A stretch of 64,000 nucleotides of DNA from GWB1-39-12 sp964435575. Lineage in GTDB: Bacteria; Patescibacteriota; Microgenomatia; UBA8517. The position numbers were made by a program, and so were the translations under genes. The notes under the pieces were generated by a model that saw nothing but the letters and a program-made list of their open reading frames with translations, had not been told where the DNA came from and did no database searches. Within the stretch, counting starts at the first letter, position 1; each line of letters opens with the position of its first letter. Below, one piece after another: positions 22,931 to 30,910 of this stretch. Where the stretch lies: contig CAYSZS010000001.1 in assembly GCA_964435575.1 (NCBI GenBank), positions 55,952 to 119,951 on the forward strand, in the 5' to 3' direction.

Positions 22931-24148
22931 ATGAAAATACAAAACGGCTACCTCGATTTATTTAAAGCGGCTATGGCTGACTTTAAAAGGAGTAAAATCA
23001 GAACTTTTCTAACTTCACTTGGAATAATGATCGGGGTTTTGTCGGTCGTACTTTTAATTGCTTTGGGACTTGGACTTAAAAATTATTTGGCACAACAATT
23101 CGAGAGCTTGGGAGCCAACTTAATAATTATTTTCCCGGGAAATATCTCGTCAAGCGAAGAGGGTGGGGGTTTGGGTAATTTCGGAGCCGGTTTTGCCGGA
23201 GGAGCAAATTTTGATGAAAAAGACTACACCAACTTAACTCGCATTCAGGAGGCTGATTATGTAGTTCCTCTTTTTATGAAGAGTAGCGTTATAGAGAGCG
23301 AGGGTGAGCGAAAGTTGGGTTATTTGATGGGCAGTAGCGAGGATTCTTTTAAAATTTTAAATTTGGAGATTTTGGAAGGTGAATTCTTTACAAAGGGCGA
23401 TGTTTTGGGAAGGGCAAAAAAAGCGGTTTTGGGAGAATCATTGGCTACCAATCTTTACGAGGCACCTCAAGATGCAGTTGGAAAAACCATAAGAGTTTCA
23501 GACCAAAGGTTTAAAGTAATGGGAGTCTATAAGAAAAAGGGTGACAGAGAGCAGGATAATGCGGCAGTTGTTCCTTATCGAACTACGTTTGGTACATTAA
23601 ACCCCGATGAAACTTTTTTTACGATATATTTGGGAACAAGGGATGAGGGAGATATTGAAGTTGTAAAAGAGAAGGCTAAGGAGATTCTACTCAAGCGTTA
23701 TGAGACAGACGATTTCACTGTTACGGAGCAGTCGGAACTTTTATCAACAATTAACCAGATATTTAATATTGTAAACGGCGTTTTGATTGCCATTGGTTCA
23801 ATATCTTTACTGGTTGGAGGAATTGGAATCATGAACATTATGTATGCAACGGTTACGGAGCGGACGAAAGAAGTTGGAATAAGGCGCGCGGTTGGGGCAA
23901 CAGAAAGGGATATATTAAGCCAATTTTTAGCCGAGGCGGTTTTACTTTCAGTTTTTGGAGGTCTTCTGGGACTTATTCTGGCATCTTTTATTGTTCTTGG
24001 AGTCAGGCAGTTTTTCCCGGCGTCCATTAATTTATTAGCAGTTCTTATATCTCTTTTTGTTTCTTCAGGAATAGGAATATTTTTCGGCGTTTTTCCCGCC
24101 CGCCGCGCCGCCAAACTCCCACCTATTGAGGCAATAAGATATGAATAA
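22931..24148 (+). CDS. MacB-like FtsX-domain permease
   Basis: A 405-residue permease. One membrane helix at about 22-48 (IRTFLTSLGIMIGVLSVVLLIALG) precedes a MacB-PCD periplasmic domain (about 50-270, with LGANLIIIFPGN and KVMGVYKKKGDREQDN), then the FtsX domain with three helices from about 280, including VGGIGIMNIMYATVTERTKE and GIRRAVGATERDI. This is the classical MacB core, with the ATPase as a separate gene. The start is ATG 22931, 3 nt after the ATPase stop. A Gly-rich loop at about 77-97 lies in the external domain. Confidence 0.93.
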   Translation: MKIQNGYLDLFKAAMADFKRSKIRTFLTSLGIMIGVLSVVLLIALGLGLKNYLAQQFESLGANLIIIFPGNISSSEEGGGLGNFGAGFAGGANFDEKDYTNLTRIQEADYVVPLFMKSSVIESEGERKLGYLMGSSEDSFKILNLEILEGEFFTKGDVLGRAKKAVLGESLATNLYEAPQDAVGKTIRVSDQRFKVMGVYKKKGDREQDNAAVVPYRTTFGTLNPDETFFTIYLGTRDEGDIEVVKEKAKEILLKRYETDDFTVTEQSELLSTINQIFNIVNGVLIAIGSISLLVGGIGIMNIMYATVTERTKEVGIRRAVGATERDILSQFLAEAVLLSVFGGLLGLILASFIVLGVRQFFPASINLLAVLISLFVSSGIGIFFGVFPARRAAKLPPIEAIRYE

Positions 24149-24153
24149 CCCCC

Positions 24154-24183
24154 TTGTTTTTCGTTTTCACAATCTGTTACGAT
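24154..24183 (+). promoter_or_regulatory. promoter TTGTTT-18-TACGAT
   Basis: TTGTTT at 24154-24159 and TACGAT at 24178-24183 lie just after the permease stop. The ATG at 24191 is 7 nt from the -10, so the transcript would be leaderless. Confidence 0.5.
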
Positions 24184-24190
24184 TGAGAAG

Positions 24191-25405
24191 ATGGAAAAAA
24201 TAGTAGTTGTAATGCCGGCTTGGAATGAGGAGGATAACATCAGCAAAATGATTAGGGAGTTGGTTGATGGTGAATTTCCGAAAATTAATGCCGAGATGCA
24301 TCTTCTGGTTGTAGATAACCATTCTAAGGACAGAACCGAAGAGATTGTAAAAGAAGCTTCGAAAACGCGTAATAATGTCCACGTAATCCAGCAGGGTGAC
24401 AGATCGGGGTTGGGCTGGGCGTATATTAATGGATTTAAGTATGCGATGAAAGAGTTGGGTGCAGACGCTGTAATGGAAATGGATGCGGATTTTCAGCATC
24501 CGCCGAGATTTGTTAAACCGATGGTCGAAGCGTATCTTCAAGGAGCAGATTACGTTATAGGCTCCCGTTATATTCAGGGCGGTTCAATTCCTAAAGAGTG
24601 GGCTTTATTTCGAAAAGCAATAAGTTATTTTGGCAATTTATTTATAAGGATCGTACTTCTTAAGCCGAAAATTCATGATTTGACTACGGGTTTCAGATTG
24701 ACAAGAGTTAAAGGCGTTTTAGAAAATATGGATTTGGATAACTTGATGGAACCTGGTAGATTTGCACACAAAGTTGACTTACTTTATCAGGCTATTAAAA
24801 ACTCCAAAAAGACGGTTGAAGTTCCATTGGAGTTTGCTTCAAGAACTCAAGAAAAATCTAAATTCAATACCAAAGAAATGATCGCGACGTTTAAAGTCGC
24901 GATCATTTTAGGAATAAAAGATAAACAAAGGTTTATAAAGTTTGGCACGGTTGGGTTTGTCGGGTACCTGGTTAATGCGATAGCACTGGAGTTATTTGCG
25001 GGCACTAGTGTCACGTTAAGTCTGGCGAATGTTTTTATAGGTTTGAGAAACACACCCTTAGCGTTTATAGCCGAATCTTCAGCATGGGCAGCCGCTTTTG
25101 CGGCTGAGCTCGCGATTATTAATAATTTTATATTTAACAACATCTGGACATTCAAAGAAAAGAAAATTACAGGGTTCTTCGCAATAATCAAAAAATTTTT
25201 AGCGTTTAACTTATCAACTGTTGGTGCCATAGTCATACAATTTATTGTAATTGGTATAATGGTTTTAGTTCTTGGAGATACAAGACTAATAAGACAGCTG
25301 GGAATTTTGGTAGCAATGCCGTTGGTACTTTCGTACAATTACGTGATGTATAATCTCTTCATTTGGAAAACATGGAATTTAGCGAAAATATTCAGGAAGA
25401 AGTAG
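24191..25405 (+). CDS. DPM1-like GT2 fused to a GtrA-like membrane domain
   Basis: Polyprenyl-phosphate sugar synthase type GT2 (residues about 1-225) with VVVMPAWNEEDNISKMI, the DxD motif MEMDADFQHPP, VIGSRYIQGG and DLTTGFRLTRV, followed from about 250 by a GtrA domain of four helices (FIKFGTVGFVGYLVNAIALELF, NNFIFNNIWTF). It would load a sugar (mannose or glucose class) on polyprenyl phosphate; the GtrA part may help flip or anchor the product. The two domains are joined by a linker whose DNA (24876-24908) is a perfect 13-bp-stem palindrome. The 3' end overlaps the opposite-strand zinc-ribbon gene by 14 nt. Confidence 0.92.
   Translation: MEKIVVVMPAWNEEDNISKMIRELVDGEFPKINAEMHLLVVDNHSKDRTEEIVKEASKTRNNVHVIQQGDRSGLGWAYINGFKYAMKELGADAVMEMDADFQHPPRFVKPMVEAYLQGADYVIGSRYIQGGSIPKEWALFRKAISYFGNLFIRIVLLKPKIHDLTTGFRLTRVKGVLENMDLDNLMEPGRFAHKVDLLYQAIKNSKKTVEVPLEFASRTQEKSKFNTKEMIATFKVAIILGIKDKQRFIKFGTVGFVGYLVNAIALELFAGTSVTLSLANVFIGLRNTPLAFIAESSAWAAAFAAELAIINNFIFNNIWTFKEKKITGFFAIIKKFLAFNLSTVGAIVIQFIVIGIMVLVLGDTRLIRQLGILVAMPLVLSYNYVMYNLFIWKTWNLAKIFRKK
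24876..24908. repeat. 33-nt intragenic palindrome in the GT2/GtrA linker
   Basis: A 13-bp perfect stem (AAATGATCGCGAC and its complement) surrounds a 7-base loop GTTTAAA. It is translated as KEMIATFKVAII, at the boundary between the GT2 and GtrA domains. Confidence 0.75.
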
Positions 25406-25604
25406 TTTGACTATCAAACGCTGGCGAAGATGCTTCATATATAATTTCTGATTGACCTAGCGCGTTTCTTGGCGGGCAGTTTGGTTCTGGACATTTTGGT
25501 CTTGGGGGAAGATGTAACGTGTTACAGTGTTGACAATTGGTCCCTTCCAAACGCAATAACGGTCCTTTTAACCTCCACCACCGGGCAGGCGAATATTCAG
25601 ACAT
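25392..25604 (-). CDS. small zinc-ribbon protein (DUF35 N-terminal-like)
   Basis: A 70-residue protein resembling the rubredoxin-like zinc ribbon at the N-terminus of DUF35/OB-fold acyl-CoA-associated proteins: RWWRLKGPLLRLEGTNCQHCNTLHLPPRPKCPEPNC. The pairs C-x2-C and C-x4-C give four metal ligands. The OB-fold that normally follows is absent; instead there is a short Ser/Thr-rich tail. It may be a stand-alone metal-binding regulator. ATG 25604 has a TAATAAT sequence directly upstream, and the gene lies 50 nt downstream of the PIG-V-like gene on the same strand. Confidence 0.65.
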   Translation of the reverse strand: MSEYSPARWWRLKGPLLRLEGTNCQHCNTLHLPPRPKCPEPNCPPRNALGQSEIIYEASSPAFDSQTTSS

Positions 25605-25653
25605 TTAATTATTAGTCGTGAAGCGATTGGAAAACACTCGTTAACAGATTAAC

Positions 25654-26811
25654 TTATAAAAGCGGTGACCAGTCGGAGATTGGCATTACGTTTTGGGAAA
25701 TATAAGCAAGAGAAAAAAGATAAATTGGGATTATTAAGATCAACATCACATATTTGAATTCTTTTTTGATGATTGTATCCGAAAAAGCCATCAATAAAAA
25801 TGGGACTATCGGAAGGGAATATCGGATAAGATCCCGATGCGAAACGAAAAGAATGGACGCAAAGAATAAACCCACAAACCATGCAAGTTCCCGCTCTTTC
25901 ATTTCGATAAGTTTTATTAGTCCCAGTAGCCCGAAAAGATAGACAAAAATAATTTCTTCTAACCAGAATGTACCTACCCAAGGTTGACTATAGTCAAAAA
26001 TTTGAAAAGGGGGAAAGAAAAGGTGGATGTTATCTCCCGAATGGAAATAGGCGAGAAAGTCATTTAATCTTACTTTATAAAGTATAAAAACACCCAAAAG
26101 TGCGAAAGGAATTAGTGTTATAGAGCTAATTTTTTTGAAATCAAAAGATGATGAAACTTTTGAAATTGTAGAGATTGCTGCAAGCTTGAATTTTGGTAAG
26201 AAGATAAATGCCGCATAGGCAAGAACAAGAATTATTGCCGGAGATTTTGTCAGCTGTGCAACTAGCCCCCAAATCCCAGCTAATAGATACTTTCTTTGTT
26301 TAAAGTAGTACATCGAAGCAATTATTCCTGCAAGAAATAAAGGTTCAGATGAGCCAACGGACCGAACTATTAAAAAACGCGCAGGGAAAACCGCAAAAAC
26401 AGCAGTTAACCATAAGGTATTCTTTTTTTCGACATAGTCTTGGATGAATAGATAAAAAAAGTAGATTGCGAGAATGGAGATTGTTACGGTTAGAAATAGC
26501 ATAGAATAAACATATCCAATAAGTGGTGAAAATAATTTTATTAAAGCTGGAAATAGAGGAAAGTGAGCCGCGTAGTATTGGGCAGGAAGTCCAAATTCAA
26601 AGTTACCCATAAGCTCAGGATTATAAAAAGTTTTTGCGACGACCAAAAATAAAGGGCCGTCGTAGTTGGCAACGATTGTTGCCATACCCTCGCGCGGTAA
26701 TGGAATCCCCAAAACCCTTGGTATTCTCAAAAAGAAAGGAAGCCAAATTAATAAAGTAGGGATAACCGAGATTAAAGCAATTGCGATAATAGTCTTAATT
26801 TTGGATGCCAT
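25654..26811 (-). CDS. PIG-V/Gpi18-like mannosyltransferase, polytopic
   Basis: A 385-residue GT-C-type membrane protein with about 9-10 helices. The first external loop has ATIVANYDGPLFLVVAKTFYNPE, where the acidic NYDG is the likely catalytic site, then YYAAHFPLFPALIKLF, SVGSSEPLFLAG and LTKSPAIILVLAYAAF; the pattern matches bacterial Gpi18/PIG-V-like mannosyltransferases. It would use polyprenyl-phosphate-mannose on the outer face. Start ATG 26811 is preferred over a more upstream ATG at 26862 because a promoter lies between them. It is divergent from a DPM1-like gene, which would make the lipid donor. Confidence 0.82.
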   Translation of the reverse strand: MASKIKTIIAIALISVIPTLLIWLPFFLRIPRVLGIPLPREGMATIVANYDGPLFLVVAKTFYNPELMGNFEFGLPAQYYAAHFPLFPALIKLFSPLIGYVYSMLFLTVTISILAIYFFYLFIQDYVEKKNTLWLTAVFAVFPARFLIVRSVGSSEPLFLAGIIASMYYFKQRKYLLAGIWGLVAQLTKSPAIILVLAYAAFIFLPKFKLAAISTISKVSSSFDFKKISSITLIPFALLGVFILYKVRLNDFLAYFHSGDNIHLFFPPFQIFDYSQPWVGTFWLEEIIFVYLFGLLGLIKLIEMKERELAWFVGLFFASILFVSHRDLIRYSLPIVPFLLMAFSDTIIKKEFKYVMLILIIPIYLFSLAYISQNVMPISDWSPLL

Positions 26812-26819
26812 TTGACAAA

Positions 26820-26848
26820 ATGATATAACGTTTAAAGTTCTTAAACAA
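26820..26848 (-). promoter_or_regulatory. promoter TTGTTT-17-TATCAT (minus) of the PIG-V-like gene
   Basis: The -35 occupies 26843-26848 and the -10 26820-26825, with 17-bp spacing. The -10 ends 8 nt before the ATG at 26811. This position decides the start codon. Confidence 0.65.
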
Positions 26849-26886
26849 GATTGATAACTCAAATGGATAGTCTATGACCATTGGTG

Positions 26887-26892
26887 TAGAAT
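26887..26892 (+). promoter_or_regulatory. -10 (TAGAAT) of the DPM1-like gene
   Basis: TAGAAT ends exactly 6 nt before the ATG at 26899. A weak TGGATA at 26864-26869 gives a 17-bp spacer. It is back-to-back with the minus-strand promoter. Confidence 0.5.
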
Positions 26893-26898
26893 TTGATC

Positions 26899-27609
26899 AT
26901 GAAATACTTGATTAAAGAAATTTCGGTGTTTTTTCCGACTTATAACTTGGAGTCTAAAATTGAAAAGACTGTAAGGGATGCTTTTAGAATAGTTCCCAAG
27001 CTTGCAGAAAAATACGAAATAATTGTTATTAATGACGGAAGTAGGGATAAAACGGGTGAAGTTTTAAAAAAGCTTAAGCCTAAGTATAAAAACTTAAGAA
27101 TAATTACACATCAACTAAATAAAGGTTACGGAGGAGCCCTAAAATCAGGATTTTACAGCTCTAAATATTCTTGGATTGCTTTTACCGATGCTGATGGACA
27201 GTTTGATATCTCTGAACTTCCAAAGCTAATAAAAAAGCAAAAATCTTCAAGCGCTGACATTGTCGCCGGTTTTTATTTAAAGAGAGCAGTTTCTTTGTTG
27301 CGCAAGCTAAACACATGGTTATGGCAGTTGGTTGTCCGAATACTATTTAGATTAAAAGTAAAAGACATTGACTGTGGATTTAAATTAATTAGGAAAAAGG
27401 TTATCGATACTGTTCCTAAACTTGAATCCGAAAGAGGAGCATTTATATCAAGTGAATTTTTAATTAAAGCCCAAAAGTACGGTTTTAAAATTGTTGAGAT
27501 TGGTGTTCATCATTATCCTCATACGGGAGGAAAAGGAACGGGTGCAGATTTGAATGTAATAATTAACAGCTTCGTTGATCTTTTTAAATTGTGGCGAAAA
27601 CTTCGATGA
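26899..27609 (+). CDS. DPM1-like GT2, polyprenyl-phosphate sugar synthase
   Basis: A 236-residue GT2 with VFFPTYNLESKIEKTV at the start, EIIVINDGSRDKTGEVL, and the DxD motif AFTDADGQFDISEL, then DIDCGFKLIRK and HHYPHTGGKGTG at the end. It lacks C-terminal membrane helices, as in the short DPM1 class. It would make a lipid-phosphate sugar for the GT-C enzyme encoded next (ATGA overlap), so the two likely form a donor-transferase pair. The sugar identity is not readable. Confidence 0.9.
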   Translation: MKYLIKEISVFFPTYNLESKIEKTVRDAFRIVPKLAEKYEIIVINDGSRDKTGEVLKKLKPKYKNLRIITHQLNKGYGGALKSGFYSSKYSWIAFTDADGQFDISELPKLIKKQKSSSADIVAGFYLKRAVSLLRKLNTWLWQLVVRILFRLKVKDIDCGFKLIRKKVIDTVPKLESERGAFISSEFLIKAQKYGFKIVEIGVHHYPHTGGKGTGADLNVIINSFVDLFKLWRKLR

Positions 27610-29270
27610 TAGATCTAATTACAAATTACAAATCACAAATTACAAAATGGGTTAAAGAAAATCGTCTCGAAGCATTTTGGTTGGCAGTAATTCTTATAAT
27701 TGGGGCATTTTTCAGGCTTTACAGAATTGATGAGTATATGACATTCTTGGGAGACGAAGGAAGAGACGCGATTATTGTCCGACGACTTCTTGTCAATTTT
27801 GATCCTATTTTAATTGGCCCAGGAACTTCGATCGGAAATATGTATTTAGGGCCAATTTATTACTACATGATGGCACCCGCGCTTCTTCTGGCGGGTTTCA
27901 ATCCCGCTGGACCTAGCGTTATGATTGCGTTATTGGGAGTATTTACAATGTGGTTTGTTTGGTTTGTAGTTCGAGGTTGGTTTCCCACTTCGCCAAGGTT
28001 TCGCGGGACGAGTCCATTTTCGATTAACGTAGCAGCACTTGGTTCAGCTGCCTTATATGCTGTTTCCCCCGTAGTAATTAATTTTTCCAAATCTTCCTGG
28101 AATCCCAACATCATGCCATTTTTCTCGCTTTTGACTATTTATTCAATTTGGAAATGGTGGATGGAAGGCAAATTTAAATGGATAGTAGTCACAGCGGTAT
28201 CGATTGCATTTGTTTTACAGTCTCACTATTTAGGACTACTATTAGTTCCGGTAGTTGGACTTTTCTGTTTATTAACTTTTTTAAAAATTAACAGATTACA
28301 AATCACTGATCACCGATCATTGAAACGGAATTTTCTCAAATATTCAACATTTGGAATAGGTGCACTTACTATCCTAATGTTACCTCTTTTAATATTCGAC
28401 CTTCGTCACAATTTCATGAACTTTAATGCGGTTAAGCAGTTTTTTACCCAAAGACAAACAACTGTTTCCGCACTTCCTTGGAAGTCTATTCCAAAATTAT
28501 CCGAGGTTATGAATGATTCCACTTCCTCGCTTCTGGGAGCAAAAAATGTGGATTTGACTTGGCTATTCACCTACGGAATTCTATTTTTTACTTTATGGAT
28601 TTTAATTCGCGAACTTTTCTCAAAAAGAAAAATAAATATTAAAGATAAAAAATATTGGAATTATCTTTGGGAAAAAATTGAAAATGCCAATTTATCACCT
28701 TATTTTTTACTGATAATCTGGTTATTAACGGCGTATGTCGGCTTAGGTCTTTATAAACAACACATATATGATCACTATTATGGATTTTTCTTTACAGCTC
28801 CTTTTATATTGGTCGGGGGAATAACGCAATATATTTTGGATAATTTTAAATCGTACTGGAAAATTATCATAACAATCTTTTTCATTTATGCAATAACTAC
28901 CAATTTGGTCGGAAACCCATTAAAATATCCGCCAAATAGGCAAATGCAAAGAGCAATAGAGGTTGCCGAAAAAATTAAAGGAGAAGCCCGTGGTCAAAAA
29001 TTTAATTTGGCAGTAATAGCCGAGAGAAATTACGAAGACGGTTACCAATATTTCTTAGAGAAATGGGGAGAGCCGGTTTACGACATCGACGCTTTAAATT
29101 ACGAAAAAACTCTTGCTGATAATCTTTTTGTAGTTTGTGAAATGCCAAAGGAAAAATGTGACCCTGTTCATAATCCGAAAACCGAAGTAGCCAATTTCGG
29201 CTGGAGTAAGGTAGAAGGGGAATGGGAAGTCGGCGGAATTACTTTATATAAACTAATTCACACACAATGA
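27606..29270 (+). CDS. GT-C/PMT-like (GT39-type) glycosyltransferase with repeat-derived insertions
   Basis: A 554-residue polytopic protein. The first luminal loop carries YRIDEYMTFLGDEGRDAIIVRRLL with the catalytic-type Asp-Glu, then GTSIGNMYLGPIYYYMMAPAL. About ten helices and a soluble C-terminal tail follow. Three repeat-encoded insertions are visible: heptamers at the N-terminus (ITNYKSQIT), a 30-nt element at 27984-28013 giving PTSPRFRGTS, and heptamers at 28294 (LQITDHRS). All lie in cytoplasmic or loop regions. The start is ATG 27606, which overlaps the previous stop as ATGA; GTG 27591 is an alternative. It likely uses the lipid donor made by the upstream DPM1-like enzyme. Confidence 0.85.
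   Translation: MIDLITNYKSQITKWVKENRLEAFWLAVILIIGAFFRLYRIDEYMTFLGDEGRDAIIVRRLLVNFDPILIGPGTSIGNMYLGPIYYYMMAPALLLAGFNPAGPSVMIALLGVFTMWFVWFVVRGWFPTSPRFRGTSPFSINVAALGSAALYAVSPVVINFSKSSWNPNIMPFFSLLTIYSIWKWWMEGKFKWIVVTAVSIAFVLQSHYLGLLLVPVVGLFCLLTFLKINRLQITDHRSLKRNFLKYSTFGIGALTILMLPLLIFDLRHNFMNFNAVKQFFTQRQTTVSALPWKSIPKLSEVMNDSTSSLLGAKNVDLTWLFTYGILFFTLWILIRELFSKRKINIKDKKYWNYLWEKIENANLSPYFLLIIWLLTAYVGLGLYKQHIYDHYYGFFFTAPFILVGGITQYILDNFKSYWKIIITIFFIYAITTNLVGNPLKYPPNRQMQRAIEVAEKIKGEARGQKFNLAVIAERNYEDGYQYFLEKWGEPVYDIDALNYEKTLADNLFVVCEMPKEKCDPVHNPKTEVANFGWSKVEGEWEVGGITLYKLIHTQ
27617..27644 (+). repeat. four heptamers (AATTACA type) in the GT-C N-terminus
   Basis: Four consecutive units fit RATYACA and encode ITNYKSQIT. 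They lie between the start codon and the first membrane helix. Confidence 0.75.
27984..28013 (+). repeat. 30-nt microrepeat shared with trmD
   Basis: Aligns with the trmD element (17906-17935, minus) at about 24 of 30 positions, including the shared block CCCACTTCGC. Both are read in the same frame and give PTS-x-x-x-R-x-x-S peptides. Confidence 0.65.
28294..28321 (+). repeat. four degenerate heptamers (GATTACA type) in the GT-C gene
   Basis: Units GATTACA, AATCACT, GATCACC and GATCATT are translated as part of a cytoplasmic loop after a membrane helix. Confidence 0.65.
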
Positions 29271-30274
29271 AAAGATATCAAACACTCCATTGTCACACAA
29301 AAACATCTGATGGTTTTCTTACGCATAGACAAGTATTAGATATATGTGGAGAAAATAATATAGGTGTTGTGGCGTTTACGGATCACGATAGTTTACCGAA
29401 AGATAAAGTAATTAAAGAGTTATTAGAAAATAAAAAACATCCAGCGAAGTGGATTGTTGGAATAGAAATATCTGCAGATAAGCCAACCGACTTTAAGGAT
29501 AAATTTAGTCCTCATATAGTGGGTTTATTTGTTGACCCCTTCAATAGAGATTTAATTAAGCACTGTGAAATGGCGCAGGAAGCAAGGCGGGAGAGAATGA
29601 GTCATATGGTCAAAAAACTTAACGGGTTAGGATTTAATCTAATAGAAGAGGATTGTTTAAAAGCTTCAAAGGGGGAAGCAGTTGGAAGGCCACATATTGT
29701 TCAAGCAATTAAGTCAAAGGAGGAAAATCTTGAACTAATTGAAAAATTAAGAAAGAAGATGGAACAGGATGCTGATAAAAATGAGGAGTTAAGAATTAAA
29801 TATGATCTGATGATGCAGAGAGGAGAGAGCCAATATCCTTATGTACTTTTCTTAAGCGACGACTCTTATATTAAGGGTGTATATGTTGACTATCTTTATC
29901 GGATAAATCTGGACGATTGTGTAAAGCTTATCAGAAAGGCGGGTGGTTTGGCTTTCTTTGCCCACTGGTTTACGGAAATCAGTAAGTGCGATGAAACTTC
30001 AATGGAGAAATTATTAAGAGAGGATAGAATTGATGGAGCTGAAACAGTCTATGGATTTTATGACGATATAAAAGATGAATTTATGAGACAAAGAGCAATA
30101 TTGCAAAAAATAATTAATAGATATCATAAACTAGAAAGCGGTGGAGCTGATGCCCACACGGAGGAACAATTGAAGGATTTTGCCAAAGATAGTTGGTATG
30201 CTGGTTTGACGATAGATATGGCGGAAAATATTTTATCAAGCGGGAAAGTTGATGGAAAGTGGAGCTCGTTGTAA
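29267..30274 (+). CDS. PHP-domain phosphoesterase
   Basis: A 335-residue metal-dependent phosphoesterase of the PHP family, related to the YciV/RNase AM and nucleoside bisphosphate phosphatase group. Metal-binding motifs: TLHCHTKTSDG at the N-terminus, VVAFTDHDSL (about 35-44), GIEISAD, LAFFAHWF and SGGADAHTEE near the end. A helical insertion (about 100-190) lies between the PHP motifs, as in YciV. Probably cytoplasmic, acting on short RNA ends or 3',5'-bisphosphonucleotides. ATGA overlap with the upstream GT-C gene suggests co-transcription, although the function differs. Confidence 0.85.
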   Translation: MKRYQTLHCHTKTSDGFLTHRQVLDICGENNIGVVAFTDHDSLPKDKVIKELLENKKHPAKWIVGIEISADKPTDFKDKFSPHIVGLFVDPFNRDLIKHCEMAQEARRERMSHMVKKLNGLGFNLIEEDCLKASKGEAVGRPHIVQAIKSKEENLELIEKLRKKMEQDADKNEELRIKYDLMMQRGESQYPYVLFLSDDSYIKGVYVDYLYRINLDDCVKLIRKAGGLAFFAHWFTEISKCDETSMEKLLREDRIDGAETVYGFYDDIKDEFMRQRAILQKIINRYHKLESGGADAHTEEQLKDFAKDSWYAGLTIDMAENILSSGKVDGKWSSL

Positions 30275-30343
30275 GTTTTGGTTAGTCTTTCGATATATCT
30301 ATCAAGAAAGTTCTTCAAGTTGCGAGAAAGTTTGCTAAAGAAA

Positions 30344-30793
30344 ATGCAAAATAAAAAACAAAAGGAAAAAGATATTCATACACACGTAATTCTAGTCGCA
30401 GGATTTGTACAAAAGGGAGATAAATATTTAATTGCGCGACGAAAAAGCGATGATCCTCAAGCGGGTGGTAAATGGTCATTACCAGGTGGAAAAGTTGATT
30501 TTGATATTGGAGGACAGATAATAGAGAAAACTCTTCAAAGAGAAATTAACGAGGAAGTTGGGGTTAAAATTACAGGTGAAATTGAATTTCTAGGAAATAA
30601 TGCTTTTATTCGGTCGAGTGGGCATCATGTGGTAGCCCTTGTTTTTTTATGTTATTGGAAAAGTGGCATTGCAAAACCTCTTGAGGGGCATGATAAGATT
30701 CTATGGTTAACTTTGGAAGAACTAAGGAATTTCAAAGACGCCGACCCCTTTTTTATAGAAACTATTGACTTGCTTGTCAGACATCTTTCCTAA
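30344..30793 (+). CDS. Nudix hydrolase
   Basis: A 149-residue Nudix protein. The box is present but altered: GGKVDFDIGGQIIEKTLQ then REINEEVGV. The catalytic REUxEExGU half is intact, while the first Glu of the canonical GX5E is replaced by Gln and the loop is about three residues longer. The preceding KWSLPGGK is standard. It may hydrolyse a nucleotide sugar or an oxidised nucleotide. ATG 30344 gives a normal start; an in-frame TTG at 30278 would add 22 basic residues. It follows the PHP gene by 69 nt. Confidence 0.85.
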   Translation: MQNKKQKEKDIHTHVILVAGFVQKGDKYLIARRKSDDPQAGGKWSLPGGKVDFDIGGQIIEKTLQREINEEVGVKITGEIEFLGNNAFIRSSGHHVVALVFLCYWKSGIAKPLEGHDKILWLTLEELRNFKDADPFFIETIDLLVRHLS

Positions 30794-30864
30794 TTCTTCA
30801 ATTTAAATTATTTTTCCCAGATTTTGTGGTAACATCTCCAACATTGGCTCTGAATTCATTTCAA

Positions 30865-30882
30865 CCGACAATGGATTGTCGG
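30865..30882. promoter_or_regulatory. perfect dyad CCGACAA-TGGA-TTGTCGG overlapping a -35
   Basis: A 7-bp perfect inverted repeat with a 4-base loop. Its right arm contains the -35 TTGTCG of the downstream promoter, so it could be an operator site. It may instead be a filler palindrome. Confidence 0.45.
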
Positions 30883-30904
30883 AATCTTGAAATCATAGTA
30901 AAAT
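30876..30904 (+). promoter_or_regulatory. promoter TTGTCG-17-TAAAAT
   Basis: The -35 is at 30876-30881 and the -10 at 30899-30904, with ideal spacing. The GTG at 30911 begins exactly 6 nt after the -10, which would put +1 on the start codon. Confidence 0.65.
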
Positions 30905-30910
30905 TTGAGT

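Noticed and set aside
30278..30343. TTG-started extension of the Nudix protein
   Set aside because: It adds a basic segment before the normal family start, and ATG 30344 is available.
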